From the NCBI GenBank assembly GCA_963930645.1, contig OZ005656.1, positions 192,625,479-192,689,478 of the forward strand: a stretch of 64,000 bases of DNA, in the 5' to 3' direction. Below the pieces are notes generated by a model, which was not told the DNA's origin, did no database searches, and saw nothing but the letters and a program-made list of their open reading frames with translations. Below, piece by piece: positions 9,821-20,400 of this stretch (position 1 is its first letter; each line of letters begins with the position of its first letter). This DNA comes from Salticus scenicus (taxonomy: Eukaryota > Arthropoda > Arachnida > Araneae > Salticidae). A program made the position numbers and the translations under genes.

Positions 9821-10609
9821 TATATATATAATTATAGTCAAACAAAAAATCATATTATAGCCAACAAAAAACATTTAAAATATTTACAAAAAGATTTTTA
9901 TATATGAAATGCTAGCCATACATACCCCCACCCGAACCTACTAGAAAAGATGAAAAAACTCACCACCTGCGAGAAACAACATCTACAAAATTCATCCCAG
10001 CTCAAAAACTTGAAAAAACAATGAATTTTCCTTCCATATCCAAAGATGTCCGAGATCTCGGACATCTCCCTTCTACAGAAATCGTTATCGATTATTCAAT
10101 TATTATTGAATCGATATTTTTTTTTACTGAATGTCAAAATAAAACGTATGTCCAAGGCAGTGTGTTTCTGAACGAATAAAAAAAAACGTATAGAAAATAG
10201 GACACATAATAAATGTGTTATGTGCAATGTCCACTTGTGCTTCACAAGTAAACGAAATTGTTTCGTAGAATACCATAACTAGCTATTTATTTTACTTTTC
10301 TGATAATTTTTATATTACAAAGCAATAAATAAAATACCGATATAATCAACCTAACTCTTCGTTTATTTACTTTTATGGTCCATAGGGAAAATATTCCTAT
10401 GAAATTATAGGAAACCTAATACACCCTGCTATGTTTCTCTGGTGATATTCTCTTACTTTACATCCACAATAGCTAAAATATTGTGTTGTATTGGCATATT
10501 TAGTCTTGGAAATCTTATGGTCCTGAAAGGGTTAAAAGTAATCATCTCAAGGTCAAAACAAATTAATTAATTTTTTTTTTTTTTATGTATTTCATCCTTT
10601 TTATTGCAG
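9821..10609. other. No gene seen; one 24-bp perfect palindrome
   Basis: A perfect palindrome centred on GAGATCTC spans 10044-10067 (half site AGATGTCCGAGA). A second AT-rich hairpin lies near 10090-10120. The remainder is AT-rich without a coding pattern. Confidence 0.55.
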
Positions 10610-10790
10610 GAAAGAGAATAAAGAAACTTTTCATTAAATATTACGTTGACCTTGACCTTGAAAAAGAACTGTTAGATTCACTTGATAAAGGAAAAATAAT
10701 AATAAAGAGTGTTCCTTTCGATGGTTTATTTAATTTATTCCAATACATTTTAGATGATTCTCGAAAATTGATTGCAATGAATATTCATTG
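10610..10790 (+). CDS. Possible host exon, unidentified
   Basis: A polypyrimidine run followed by TTATTGCAG ends at 10609, a strong splice-acceptor shape. The next ~60 codons are open and mixed in composition, with charged blocks such as DLDLEKELLDSLDKGK and VPFDGLFNLFQYILDD, unlike the low-complexity frames around it. The frame then runs into a TTTTA microsatellite; a GT near 10788 could be a weak donor. I do not recognise the protein. It could equally be chance, or a fragment of an unrecognised element. Confidence 0.25.
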
Positions 10791-10794
10791 TTTT

Positions 10795-10860
10795 ATTTTT
10801 ATTTATTTATTTATTTTATTTTATTTTATTTTATTTTATTTTATTTTATTTTTATTTTTT
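10795..10860. repeat. TTTTA/TTTA microsatellite
   Basis: Uninterrupted TTTA then TTTTA repeats over about 60 bp. Confidence 0.9.
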
Positions 10861-11272
10861 GAAATAATAATGAGATTTAAAAATTTTCATGCAGAAAATA
10901 AATGAATGAGTATGAAAATAGAGAATAATATATTTGGTTTCTTGTTTCATACAGTAAAGTAATTTTCGTTTTCAATTGAAATATTTCATGAAATGTTTAT
11001 TTCAGTTTTAGAATTAAATAGTCTGATTTAAGAAATGACTAAAAATTGTTATTCAATTGAAAATTATGATTGCTATGAGAGTAAAATGAAAATAATAAAA
11101 AAATGTGGTGTTCTTTTTGATACATTTTAAGAAGTTGTTCTCAGAGTAGAATTTTTCTGATTTGTTCATTTTGTTTTTAAAATAAATAGAATTTTCTTTC
11201 TAAATACATTTGGAGAAAATGGATAATTAATTAATTAATTAACATAAAACGGTTTTGGTTTAAAAATTCAGA
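10860..11272. other. AT-rich sequence upstream of BEL gag, no LTR seen
   Basis: A 5' LTR would be expected here, but nothing matches the 3' LTR at 18316-18750. No other gene is visible. Confidence 0.5.
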
Positions 11273-11369
11273 ATGGATAATATAAAAAGAAACAGGACTC
11301 CACTACGATCATCTTTAGAGTAAACTATAAATAATTTGAAAACTGAGTTTGAGAAGGTAGATATACATA

Positions 11370-11653
11370 CAGGGCCTGATTAAGGGGGAAGCTCGCTCAT
11401 ACCGGAATATTTTTACAATTATTTTTTACTTCATGTTATAGAAATTCCACGCTTTGACGAGGAAATATTTTTTATAAAAAATGAACGGTGAAAAACAATC
11501 CAATTTACTCACCGGTATTAGACACCAGAATTCTTTTAAAATAATTTTTAATGAAAATTTTCTGTTTATTATAGCAGGAAAGTATTTGTTAAAAATAACG
11601 GTGTAAATATAAATAATGTGTGAAGAGCGAACTTCCCCCTTAATCAGGCCCTG
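11370..11653. mobile_element. hAT MITE copy 2, inside gag
   Basis: Ends CAGGGCCTGATTAAGGGGGA and TAATCAGGCCCTG, flanked by perfect 8-bp duplications TATACATA (11362-11369, 11654-11661). It landed in the target-duplication region to the left of the palindromic MITE that follows, so it is the younger of the two. Confidence 0.93.
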
Positions 11654-11657
11654 TATA

Positions 11658-11854
11658 CATAGCTGCCAATGTTTTAATTTATTCCGGAGTACTTTTAGCC
11701 CCGCCTTTAATTCGCACCACTTTATTTATAGAAAAATTTTCTTTAATGCATAACTTCGATAAAATAAGAAAAAATTGCTTTTAAAAAATAAGTGGTACGA
11801 ATTAGAGGCGGGGCTAAAATTACTCCGGAATAAATTAAAATATTGGCAGCTATG
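11658..11854. mobile_element. Palindromic MITE, AGCCCCGCC/CGCACCA family, in gag
   Basis: Arms CATAGCTGCCAATGTTTTAA... and ...AATATTGGCAGCTATG are inverted, with TTATTCCGGAGTA, AGCCCCGCC and GCACCACTT repeated as their complements on the other side. Direct repeats containing GATATACATA flank the pair of MITEs, and deleting both rejoins the gag frame. Confidence 0.85.
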
Positions 11855-12778
11855 GATATACATAGGGGAATACTGTTAGATGCTTTAAATAAATTAGAAG
11901 GGCTAATTACAGAATTAAAAGTATCAGATAATAACATATTGGATATTATCTTCGAAGATAGTAAATGCGACGAAACTTCGTTTGAAAAAGAATCAGAAGA
12001 AAGCGAAGCTTATTCTGAGGAATTCATTACAATTTAAATACTAATTAATGAAAAATTAAAATTAAATGTAAATTTTATTTACACTAGCCAGAATAAAGTT
12101 GAAAATGAAACGAATTTGAAAACAAAGAGGCATAAATTAGCAAAACTAGAATCAAGAAATTTGATTCCAAATTGATAAATTATTTGCCTTTTTGGGCCAA
12201 ATTTAAGAAGATTCATGATGACAAAGAATTAGACGATGTAGATAAATTTCAATATATTTTACAATCAGTAGAACCAGGAACTCGAGCAAGAGAATTATCC
12301 GAAAATTATTTAAAAGCACTAAGGGCCTTTGAATAACGCTATGGGGAGTATGGGTTTAATTATTGATCAAAATTCTGCATGGCTGTATCCGATTGCGGAA
12401 TCCTGTTTACCCGAAGATATTATTAGAACATTTCAAAGACTGAACGTTGGGGCCAGGGAAGATTCTACTGAGTTAGATGATAAGAAAACCACATTGAAAT
12501 CGAACTTAACACTGTTGCTGAATTTTTCGAAAAGAGAAGTGGCAGGTGAACAAAGATTATATTTAGCCAGATTGGGGTATGAAATTAATTCACCAAGGGA
12601 AAGGGTTAAAAATAAATTCCACAAGATAGATAACAGGGTCTCCACTGCTGCAGGCTTATTCGCTGTAAAAGAATTAAGCTGTATATTTTGCAGAAAACCG
12701 CATGCTATTAAAGACTGTATAACAACCAGATCGCTCTCCCTCGACGAAAAACGAAATAAACTAAAAGAGAAAAATCTG

Positions 12779-13817
12779 GTGTGAAACAACCACACGACTT
12801 CCATTTCCCGCTATTACATGTATTATATGCATTTTTGAGAGATAATGTGATCAGAAACCATAAAAGTGACCTAAAGAGAAAATCGTTAGAGCCGTTTTTG
12901 AGATACCAACTTTTACAAAAAATCAATTATTGACCCGAAAAAAATAATTACATACAAAAGCATATTTAAAAGTGAGTTAAAATGGCGAGTTTGAAAAAAA
13001 TCCGTACAACCGTTTTTAAAGGAACGCCTTTGCGAGGCCTGAACTTGAGCTATTTATACAGAACGCCTATCAATTTTCCTGAACTAACCAACTATATCAT
13101 TCGAAAGGACATCTAATAAAGTGTTTATATAGCAATATTGAAGAAAATCGTTAGAGCCGTTTTTGAGATACGGACTTACGGTCCCACTTCCGGTTTCCGA
13201 TGTCCCACTTCCGGTTAAACTCAATTATTAACAGGAAAACAATAATTACATACAAAAGCCTATTTAAAAGTGAGTTAAAATGGCGAGTTTGAAAAAAATC
13301 CGTACAACCGTTTTTAAAGGAACGCCTTTGCGAGGCCTGAAATTGAGCTCTTTATACAGGCCGCCTATCAATTTTCCTGACCTAACCAACTATACCATTC
13401 GAAAGGACATTTAACAGAGTGCTTATGTAGCAATTTTGAAGAAAATCGTTAGAGCCGTTTTTGAGATACGGACTTACGGTCCCACTTCCGGTTTCCGATA
13501 TCCCACTTCCGGTTTTTCAATTTTCACCAAAATTTGGAAATTTCATCTGTACACCGGACGTATTTCAATTCTAAAGTTTCGTAGATCTATCTTTATTAGT
13601 TTCTGAGCTATAATAGCCAGAAGATTCTCCACATACATACATACATACATACATACACACACACATACATACACACTGACCAATTGCCAAAAACCACTTT
13701 TTTGGACTCAGGGGACCTTAAAACGTGTAAATCAGGTGAAAACCCGATATCGAATTTTCAGACCGAATACAATACTTCCATTACCTACGGTAGTAGGGTA
13801 ATGGAAGTAAAAATTGT
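12779..13817 (+). mobile_element. Helentron-like 1.04-kb element inserted cleanly in gag
   Basis: Left end GTGTGAAACAACCACACGAC has a GTGTG/CACAC hairpin followed by ACTTCCATTTCCC. The right end has the stem-loop TACTTCCATTACC...GGTAATGGAAGTA (13773-13809), so ACTTCCATT is also a subterminal inverted repeat. Inside are 2.4 tandem copies of a ~300-bp unit (GAAAATCGTTAGAGCCGTTT at about 12870, 13140 and 13440), an ATAC/ACAC microsatellite (about 13630-13675) and the core AAAACGTGTAAATC. Removing 12779-13817 restores the gag codons CTG|TGT in frame, implying no target duplication, as known for Helitron-type insertion. A minus-strand relative lies at 34130-34500. Confidence 0.72.
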
Positions 13818-13945
13818 TGTTTAAAATGTTTACGTTTTGGCCACCTGCAAAAACATGTAAAATTTTCGTTATGTGCCATATTTGTTCAAAACCCAATGCA
13901 GAGTTATTCTGTCCAGAAATAGGAGAAGGGGGGAGAAAATAGCAA

Positions 13946-14480
13946 GTGCAAACCTCACGAAGTAGTACCGAATATTGTTGCAAGACGAGCTCTCGAGAAA
14001 TATTTCTTATGACATTAGAAATAGTTATACAAAGGACAAAGACCACGCTAAGGGTACACTGTCTGATTGACAGTGGTTCTCAGAAGAGTTATATCTTAAA
14101 GAAAACAGCAAGAGAATTCGAGCTTAAACCTCTCGATACAGAAAAAATCGCTCATACAGTTTTTGGGGGTGCTCAAACTGAAGCCAAAGCGCATAATATA
14201 TTTAGAGTTAGTTTAAGTGTGCCGAATAATCGATTCAGTTTCGTACATGAGCTCGATCGCCTAGATCAACAGAAAATTTGTGGGAAAATTCCTCGAATTC
14301 CAAAGGGAACTCTGTGCAAGGCACTCAAGAAAAATAAGCTGTGGTTGTCAGATATCGGTCCAGTAGCACAGAAATAGAAGTTTTGATAGGGAGCTATGTT
14401 TATGGTCAACTCTTAACTGGTCGGGTCAAGCAGTTAGACAGCGATTGAAACCAAGCTTGGGTGGACAGTTTGTGATAAAT
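13946..14480 (+). pseudogene. pol: BEL aspartic protease region
   Basis: The retroviral-type protease that would cut the polyprotein. The catalytic LIDSGSQKSYI lies at 14063-14095 (Asp in D-S-G), followed by FGGAQTEA, as in the DUF1758 family. The frame stops at 14375 (WLSDIGPVAQK then TAG), where intact relatives continue into IEVLIG; the matching EVLIGSYVYGQLLTG is still readable just downstream. Part of the broken BEL pol. Confidence 0.85.
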
Positions 14481-15600
14481 CAGGACTTCCTTCTCAAGTT
14501 TGCTTGAATAGCGGAACAACGGTCTTGATGACAAACCTGTACATAAAGGATTGGAATATTCCAGACTTATGCCGACTTGAAACCATCGGAATAAATGATC
14601 CCGCTCGAACCTTGTATAAAAGAGAAGAGGAAGAACAAGCCCATGACATGTTCCTCAATATACTTGCCAGAAACGAAAATGGACGTTATCGAGTGTGTCT
14701 TCCATAGATTTGCAACAATGTTAATATTCCTTCAAATAGAAATGAAGCAGAAAGAAGACTATACTACCCGAAGATTAAAGAAGTTAAATAAATTTGAGGA
14801 TTATGATCTAGTTTTCAAAGAATGGCAAAAAGTAAACGTCATACAGGAAATTACTCAGAAGGAATTACAAGAAGTTAGTGGACACTACTTACGCCACCAT
14901 CCAGATATCAAGCCTGATAGTACTACTACTTCCATCAGACAAGTTTTTGATGCATCATGCAAAGTCGGAAGAGCACCGTCACTGAATGATTGCCTCTTCA
15001 AAGGACCGAATTTCTTAGAAAAAATTCCAGCAATATTGTTAAGATTCAGAGTAAAGGCTATCGCTGTTGTATCCGACATTAGAAGAGCCTTCCTTCAGAT
15101 CGAAATAAAAGAGGAAGGCCGGCATTTTTTAAGGTTCCTATGGTGGGAAAAGACGAATGAAATAAAAGTCTATCAGCACAATAGAGTAGTATTTGGTATT
15201 ACTTCCAACCCATTTTTACTTGGCGCAGTTATCAGATATTATTTGAATGAGTGTCCAGAAGAACTTAAGGCGATTGCCCAGAAACTTCAGAAGTCCTTTT
15301 ACGTTGACAATTATGTAACATCTGTGTAGACATGTATAGACAACACATCTGAATTGGAAGAATTTAAATCTAAAGCAACAGAAATCATGGCTGAAGCAAA
15401 GATGGACTTAAGACTGTGGCAATTCGGTCCTGTAAAAGAAATAGCAAAGTTGTTCTTAGAAAATGAAAATGAAGACTTCTCAACTCCAATTCCAATTTTA
15501 GGAATCAGATGGGACAGAAAAGATGATAGCTTGATGATCTTCAATAAGTTTGACTTAGAAATAGTGAATCCATCAAAACGCAAGTTCTATCCGTAAATCA
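14480..15600 (+). pseudogene. pol: BEL reverse transcriptase region
   Basis: The RNA-directed DNA polymerase of the element. The connector GINDPARTLYKREEEE and ENGRYRVCLP (to about 14705) is followed, in another frame, by the RT fingers and palm: VFDASCKVGRAPSLNDCLF, then AVVSDIRRAFLQIEI with the first catalytic Asp, then the active site FYVDN (15297-15311). BEL elements commonly have YVDD or YVDN here. A stop at 15327 interrupts it before the thumb-side ELEEFKSKATEIMAEAKMDL and PILGIRWD. Not functional as it stands. Confidence 0.9.
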
Positions 15601-16440
15601 AGGAATCTTCAATCCCATCAGTTTTCTAGCTCCATCACTGTTACCAGCCAAGATAATAATTCAGTAATCCTGGTCCACCAAATCAGCATGGGACACACCA
15701 CTTCTGGAGAAAATTCAAAGAGACTTCCAGAAATGGTACGGTACGGCGAATTAAAACAGCTATCCGAATTGAAGATCCCGAGAAGAATAGTTTATCGAAA
15801 TAAAGATTATTGGTCCCTACATATTTTCTGCGATGCAAGTCAAAGTGCCTATACAACAGAAATTTTATACGGTGCGACGAAGAAAGAAGAGTTTCAGTTC
15901 AATTTCTGGGAGCAAAATAAGGGTTGGCTCCAAAAACGGCTCTAACGATCCCTCGTTTTGAGCTACTTGCCTGTGTGTTAGGATCCAGACTAGCAAAGTA
16001 TGTCATAGAAGCTTTGAACATCCCTACAGTACAATTTACTTTTGGACTGATACTTCGACAGTTTTGGTCTGAATTAAAAGAATTGACCAGTAGGGTATCT
16101 TTTTAGGCAACAGAATCAGAGAAATCTGCCAACTCACAAACCCTCACCAGGGGTACCTAGTTCCAGGAAGTCAAAATCCGACAGATCTGCCCTCCCGTGG
16201 TTGTAGTCCAAAATACCTAGTTGAATCGGGATGGTGGGAGGGACCTAAATGGTTAGAAGATGAAAAGATTAAATGGCCCCAACCGAAATTTGTTCCTTAT
16301 GAATGCTTAGTTATTTCGGAAAGAAAAAAACTGTTTTATCCTTATTTTCTAGTCAAATGTAGAATTATTTATGAATCTCGAAATTTAGTAAACTTTTAAA
16401 TAGTATTTGTTGGATAAGAAGTTTTGCAACAAAATGTAGA
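15600..16440 (+). pseudogene. pol: BEL A17 / RNase H-like region
   Basis: Corresponds to the peptidase A17/RNase H part of BEL pol, which would remove RNA from the RNA-DNA hybrid. Recognisable blocks are NPISFLAPSLLPAKIIIQ, KIPRRIVYRNKDYWSLHIFC, FCDASQSAY (about 15825-15850), a frameshift, then APKTALTIPRFELLACVLGS, and downstream GSQNPTDLPSRGCSPKYLVE and GWWEGPKWL. Stops and frame shifts occur at about 15596, 15665, 15943 and 16104. A hAT MITE follows at 16476. Confidence 0.85.
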
Positions 16441-16475
16441 CATAGAAGTCATGTCTTCCCAGCTGAACATTCGGC

Positions 16476-16762
16476 CAGAGCCTGATTAAGGGGGAAGTAC
16501 ACATTATTTATACATACACCGTTATTTTTTAACAAATATTTTCCTCCTATAGTAAACATAAAATTCTCATTAAAACTTATTTTAAAAGAATTCTGGTGTC
16601 TAATAACGGTGAGTAAATTGGATTGTTTTACACCGTTCATTTTTTATAAAAAATATTTCCTCGTCAAAGCGTGGAATTTCTATGACATGAAGTAAAAAAT
16701 AATTGCAAAAATATTCCGGTGAGAGCGGAGATAATGTGTGCTTCCCCCTTAATCAGGCTCTG
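16476..16762. mobile_element. hAT MITE copy 3, inside BEL pol
   Basis: Ends CAGAGCCTGATTAAGGGGGA and TTAATCAGGCTCTG with perfect 8-bp duplications CATTCGGC (16468-16475, 16763-16770). It is in the opposite orientation to copies 1, 2 and 6. Confidence 0.93.
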
Positions 16763-16774
16763 CATTCGGCAGAA

Positions 16775-17450
16775 GAAAAGGAAGAGACGGAGAAATTTCT
16801 CTGGTTAAGCATGCATGTAGAAAGTTTTGGTGATGTCCAAGAAACAGTAAAAGGACTAGTCGTTATGAAAGATCAATACAGCACTCTACGAGTCAAAACA
16901 AAGTTGTTATATCGAGAAGACACCTTTTTTTTCAAGTATCTTATATTGTTGCCATCAAAACATCGTGTTGTAAGGTGTCTAATTAGAGACTGTCACTTAA
17001 AGAATTGTCATGCTGGACTTCAGACAGTTGGTACGATCTTACGTGAAAATTGCTGGATTATTTCTGCAAAGCGAACATCCGAAGCGAACTGTCAAAATGC
17101 ACAAAGTGTCAAATTTTTTCTTCCACACCATTTGTTACTCTGCCCATCCATTTACCCTTCGACAGAGTTAGAGACTCAAAAGTTTTTGAAGGTTTTGACA
17201 TTAACCTGAGTGGTCCTCTTTTCTTTAAAAATAAATCCAAACTATGGATAGTATTTTTTTTTTCCTGTGCAGTATATCGAGCCATACACTTGGAATTGGT
17301 GACGAATCTATCAACAGAGGGATTTATACAAGCACTAAGAAGATTTGTATTCCGAAGAGAAAGAATTTCAACAATTTACAGTGATAATGGGACTAACTTT
17401 CGTGGTGCCAACAATCTTTTTAAATGTCTAGACTGGAATCAAGTTTAAAA
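16775..17450 (+). pseudogene. pol: BEL integrase, zinc finger and core
   Basis: The integrase would insert the cDNA into host DNA. The zinc-binding H-H-C-C motif is readable as HLKNCHAGLQTVGTILRENC followed, after a frame change, by CTKC. The RNase H-fold core follows with a first Asp in GFDINLSGPLFF, YRAIHLELVTNLSTEGFIQA and a second Asp in YSDNGTNFRGA (17377-17410). A stop is at 17446. The catalytic Glu expected in a WER-type box downstream reads WKR (Lys codon at 17512-17514). Confidence 0.9.
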
Positions 17451-18070
17451 GACGCATGACATAGATCGAATAAAATGAAAGCTCATCTCCCCATGGTGGG
17501 GCGGATTGTGGAAGCGTCTCATCAGAAGTGTAAAAAACCTCCTGCTAAGAACTCTTGGAAAATCTTCCCTCAACTTTGAATATCTCTCTACTATATTTTG
17601 CGAAGTTGAAGCGATAATGAATAGTTAATCTTTAACATACCTAACAGAAGAACCAGATAAGTTCATTCCTTTGACACCTTCAGGTTTTCTGCAAGACATT
17701 CAAGAAATTGATGTACCAGATCTGGATACCATTGATGCCAAAAACCTGAGAGCACGATACAAGCACTGCCAAAATGTTCGAAAGCAACTATAAAGTAGAT
17801 TTCGAAAAGAATATCTAGCGCAGTTGGTACAACGAAGTAGAGAAAGATGTAAACCTGTTAAACAAGGAGACATTATGCTAGTAGAAATCAGCAATGTGAA
17901 AAGACTACAGTGACCAAATAATGTTTCTTAGCGGAGATGGCCGCGTCATGGTAGTTGAAGTGAAAACACATTCTGGGACATTGATTAGACCACTCCAAAA
18001 ACTCTATCCGTTAAACATATCGAATACCGAGGATCCAGTGATACAAACTGTAAAAGAAACAATAAACTAA
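17450..18070 (+). pseudogene. pol: BEL integrase C-terminal region
   Basis: Continues the integrase: WWGGLWKRLIRSVKNLLLRT, CEVEAIMNS, then FIPLTPSGFLQD and LRARYKHCQNVRKQL, VKQGDIMLVE, matching the known BEL C-terminal DUF5641 region. Stops lie after NQV, after EAIMNS, after RKQL and within the tail. The region ends before the polypurine tract. Confidence 0.82.
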
Positions 18071-18303
18071 AAGCTGTCAAAAGTTGTAAAAAACTTTTAC
18101 CAAAGACAATTATAGCTGTTGAGAAATCAACATAAACTTTTATATTTATATGTCTCTATTTTCATTAGTTTGCAGATTTGTAACTTTAATTTTTTACTAT
18201 TTGTAGTTCATAACTTAAATTTTTCTTAGTTTGTAGTTTCATGAGTTTAAATTTTCTTGATTAATTAATTGTTTAATTTTTTAAGTTCACACCTAAATAA
18301 TTA

Positions 18304-18315
18304 AAGGTGGGAGGA
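18304..18315 (+). promoter_or_regulatory. Polypurine tract of the BEL element
   Basis: AAGGTGGGAGGA directly precedes the LTR start TGTTAGG. This is the place and composition of the plus-strand DNA primer in LTR retrotransposons. Confidence 0.8.
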
Positions 18316-18750
18316 TGTTAGGCAGTAAGTACAGTAATCCTTTGCATCACTGGAGGCGCCAGAGGTCCCGTTGGATTGAAATAGGAAAAAATTCTTTTTT
18401 TTCCGAGACTTGTAGTTTAGTTTTAGTTTGTTTTTTGTAAGGAGAGCAACAAAGTGCGAAGTAGAAAATTGCTCTCTGGCCCTTTTTTGCCTAGATTATG
18501 GAGCCACTATTGTCATCTCAAAATAGAAAACTGGTGGCTCAATAATTAAAATATTACAAATAGAAAATTCTTTTTCTGAAATTGAGAATTTGTATATATT
18601 TCGTACAGTATCATTATAGAAGCGATGTTCAGTTTTTCATGGAATACTTAATATAATAAACTTTTTCGTCTTAAAGAAAAAGTTATATATTTTCTTTTAG
18701 TGAATAAGCCTGAGTGAGTTTCTTCCCTTTTATTGCCGAAGAGGATTTCA
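18316..18750 (+). repeat. BEL 3' LTR
   Basis: Begins TGTTAGGCAG immediately after the polypurine tract, contains a polyadenylation signal AATAAA (18655-18660) and ends at a plausible ...GAGGATTTCA. The 3' boundary is inferred from the CA end because no second LTR copy is available for comparison. Confidence 0.65.
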
Positions 18751-18824
18751 GGTAAGAAGATTTTGTTTTATTGTTCCTCAAGTTTTGTTGACTGTTGAAT
18801 TGATTAAAAGAAGTAATTACACAG

Positions 18825-19246
18825 GTCGACATATAAAATTTTGATTTTATAATTTTGACTGATCTTTATGTTTGTTGGCGTGCTGAAACCGAAAATGAAG
18901 TCAGTTTTTCTCTATCACGTACAGATTTTTCTCAATACAGGGTGCCTACCTATATAATTTCTTCCATTACTCTTCCACCAATATAATTATATAAGTTTTA
19001 TAGTATGTTTTCATGATTAATTGATCTTAGATACCTATTGTTGAAATAGCGCAGCACTAGTGTGACGTGACGTAAAACCTTACAAACCAGCCTATATTTA
19101 TGATGGTATATGTAAGAAATTGAGTCGGTAAGCACCTTGTATTGGTAAAAATCTATACGTGATAGAGAAAAATGGGCTGCATTTTCTATTTCAGCACATC
19201 AAAAAACATAAAGTTCAGCTAAAATCATTAAATCAAATTTCGTCCA
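18825..19246. mobile_element. Inverted-repeat element, ~420 bp
   Basis: Long imperfect arms: the left carries CTTTATGTTTGTTGGCGTGC, TTTTTCTCTATCACGTA and CAATACAGGGTGC; the right carries CACCTTGTATTGG, TACGTGATAGAGAAAAA and the complement GCACATCAAAAAACATAAAG. The central ~170 bp is unique. There is no open frame. Superfamily not assigned. Confidence 0.65.
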
Positions 19247-19394
19247 CTTCAATTTTGTAGGCCTGTGTTATAAGTTTAGCATTTTCAATCATGCATTATT
19301 TAAATAATTATCTTTAATAAAATGAAATAACATGTAAAATTATATATATACAAAGAGTCGAGAAAACGCGTTGAAAGCCGTTCAGAATATCGGT

Positions 19395-19600
19395 GATTTA
19401 TTGCATGACTCGTTGTAAGCTAATATTTAAAAGCTATCGCAAGGGGCCAATTTGGATTGTTTTTCTCAATCTCAATGTAGCATGAACGGTTTTTCTGGAT
19501 TTATGGATTAAATTTTTGGGCAAAATCTTTGTTTTGAAATTTTTTTTTCTGCCCTTGCAACTTATCATTAAATTTAGATATTCTAACACAATTGATGCCA
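19395..19600. repeat. Dispersed repeat Ra, copy 1
   Basis: GTAAGCTAATATTTAAAAGC, GGATTTATGGATTAAATTTT, TTGGGC and ATATTCTAACACAATTGATG match 25105-25350 in the same order. Copy 1 ends in a TA microsatellite (19601-19624). Confidence 0.7.
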
Positions 19601-19764
19601 TATATATATATATATATATATATACATACGTAAACTTTTCCGACCTGAAATATTTTTACCTTAAAATATTGTATTCTTCTGTATTTTTACTCTATTCTGG
19701 TCCCTATGACACTGAAAAAAAAAAAATAAGGTAATTTTGTTTCCCCTCTAGAGAGTAGGGGGTA

Positions 19765-20291
19765 CTTGCACGATCGTGCGAGTTGAGATTTCTCTGTGAA
19801 ATTATCACTTGTAAATTCAAAGAGTTTTATTTACTGGCTCTACACTGATTGAAGAAGTAAACTATATTGAACACAAATTGTAAAAAATCAAGAAATTCAT
19901 TGACGTATTATTCTTTTGTTGACTGATACTTATTTATTGTTAAAGTGAAAATCTTTAGAATTTGTTACGTTTTTGATAAACATGTGTACACGTTGTATTT
20001 TTCACACCAAGTTTTTGAATTGCTTTTACATTTTTTAAATCTGCATTTTCAAGGTTCAAAATATCAACACGTGTGAAATGACCATACATATCGTAAATTT
20101 TGTCTTGGAATGGCGTGTTTTGACAGGTGAATTATAATATTTCGATCCTTTTACTGGAGGAATAACAGTATCACCAAATTTACCAACATTTATAATGCTT
20201 CTGCTAGAATGTGGAGAAGATATAAAAGCTTCTGTTACCTCTAATTTGAATTTTAAAAGATCCATTTTATTTTATTTTATTTTATTTTATT

Positions 20292-20322
<31 letters not shown>

Positions 20323-20400
20323 TTTTATTTTATTTTATTTTTTATTATTATTTTTTTTTTTTTAATCACGTAACGCCCAAGTCGCACGATCGTGCAGGTG
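19765..20400. repeat. Region bounded by inverted GCACGATCGTGC palindromes
   Basis: TTGCACGATCGTGCGA lies at about 19767-19782 and its inverse TCGCACGATCGTGCA at about 20382-20397, each itself containing a perfect 12-bp palindrome. Weaker variants are at about 20664 (GCACGATCGTTC) and 20740 (GCATGATCCTGC). The interior ends in a TTTA/TTTTA microsatellite (20263-20345). It may be a small transposon or a set of paired protein-binding sites; no gene is visible. Confidence 0.5.

Larger units (their letters stand above)
11273..13930 (+). pseudogene. gag: BEL gag, interrupted
   Basis: The structural protein of a BEL element, which would form the cytoplasmic particle. Translation starts at ATG 11273 with MDNIKRNRTPLRSS, the typical basic BEL gag start, then hits TAA at 11321. 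The frame continues TEFEKVDIHR across the two MITEs, joining about 11361 to 11855, into GILLDALNKLEGLITELK. A stop at 12035 and a frame change precede the DUF1759 region (LPFWAKFKKIHDDKELDDVD from about 12187), with another stop at 12333. Zinc knuckles follow: CIFCRKPHAIKDC, then C-x2-C-x4-H after the 12779-13817 insertion, then a frameshifted CHICSKPNAELFC ending near 13905. Confidence 0.88.
11273..18750 (+). mobile_element. Degenerate BEL/Pao LTR retrotransposon
   Basis: The element encodes, in the order known for BEL/Pao elements, gag with the DUF1759 region and zinc knuckles, an aspartic protease (DUF1758), reverse transcriptase, the A17/RNase H region, integrase and an integrase tail, then a polypurine tract and a 3' LTR. 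It is defective: many stops and frame changes interrupt gag and pol, no matching 5' LTR is visible, and four other mobile elements sit inside it (11370-11653, 11658-11854, 12779-13817, 16476-16762). The nested insertions make it an old copy. Confidence 0.93.

Noticed and set aside
10860..11272. 5' LTR of the BEL element
   Set aside because: No similarity to 18316-18750 was found upstream of gag, so no 5' LTR is annotated.
16449..16640. Open frame MNGVKQSNLL... also seen at 4600 and 31308
   Set aside because: These are frames across copies of the hAT MITE; the repetition reflects the element, not a protein family.
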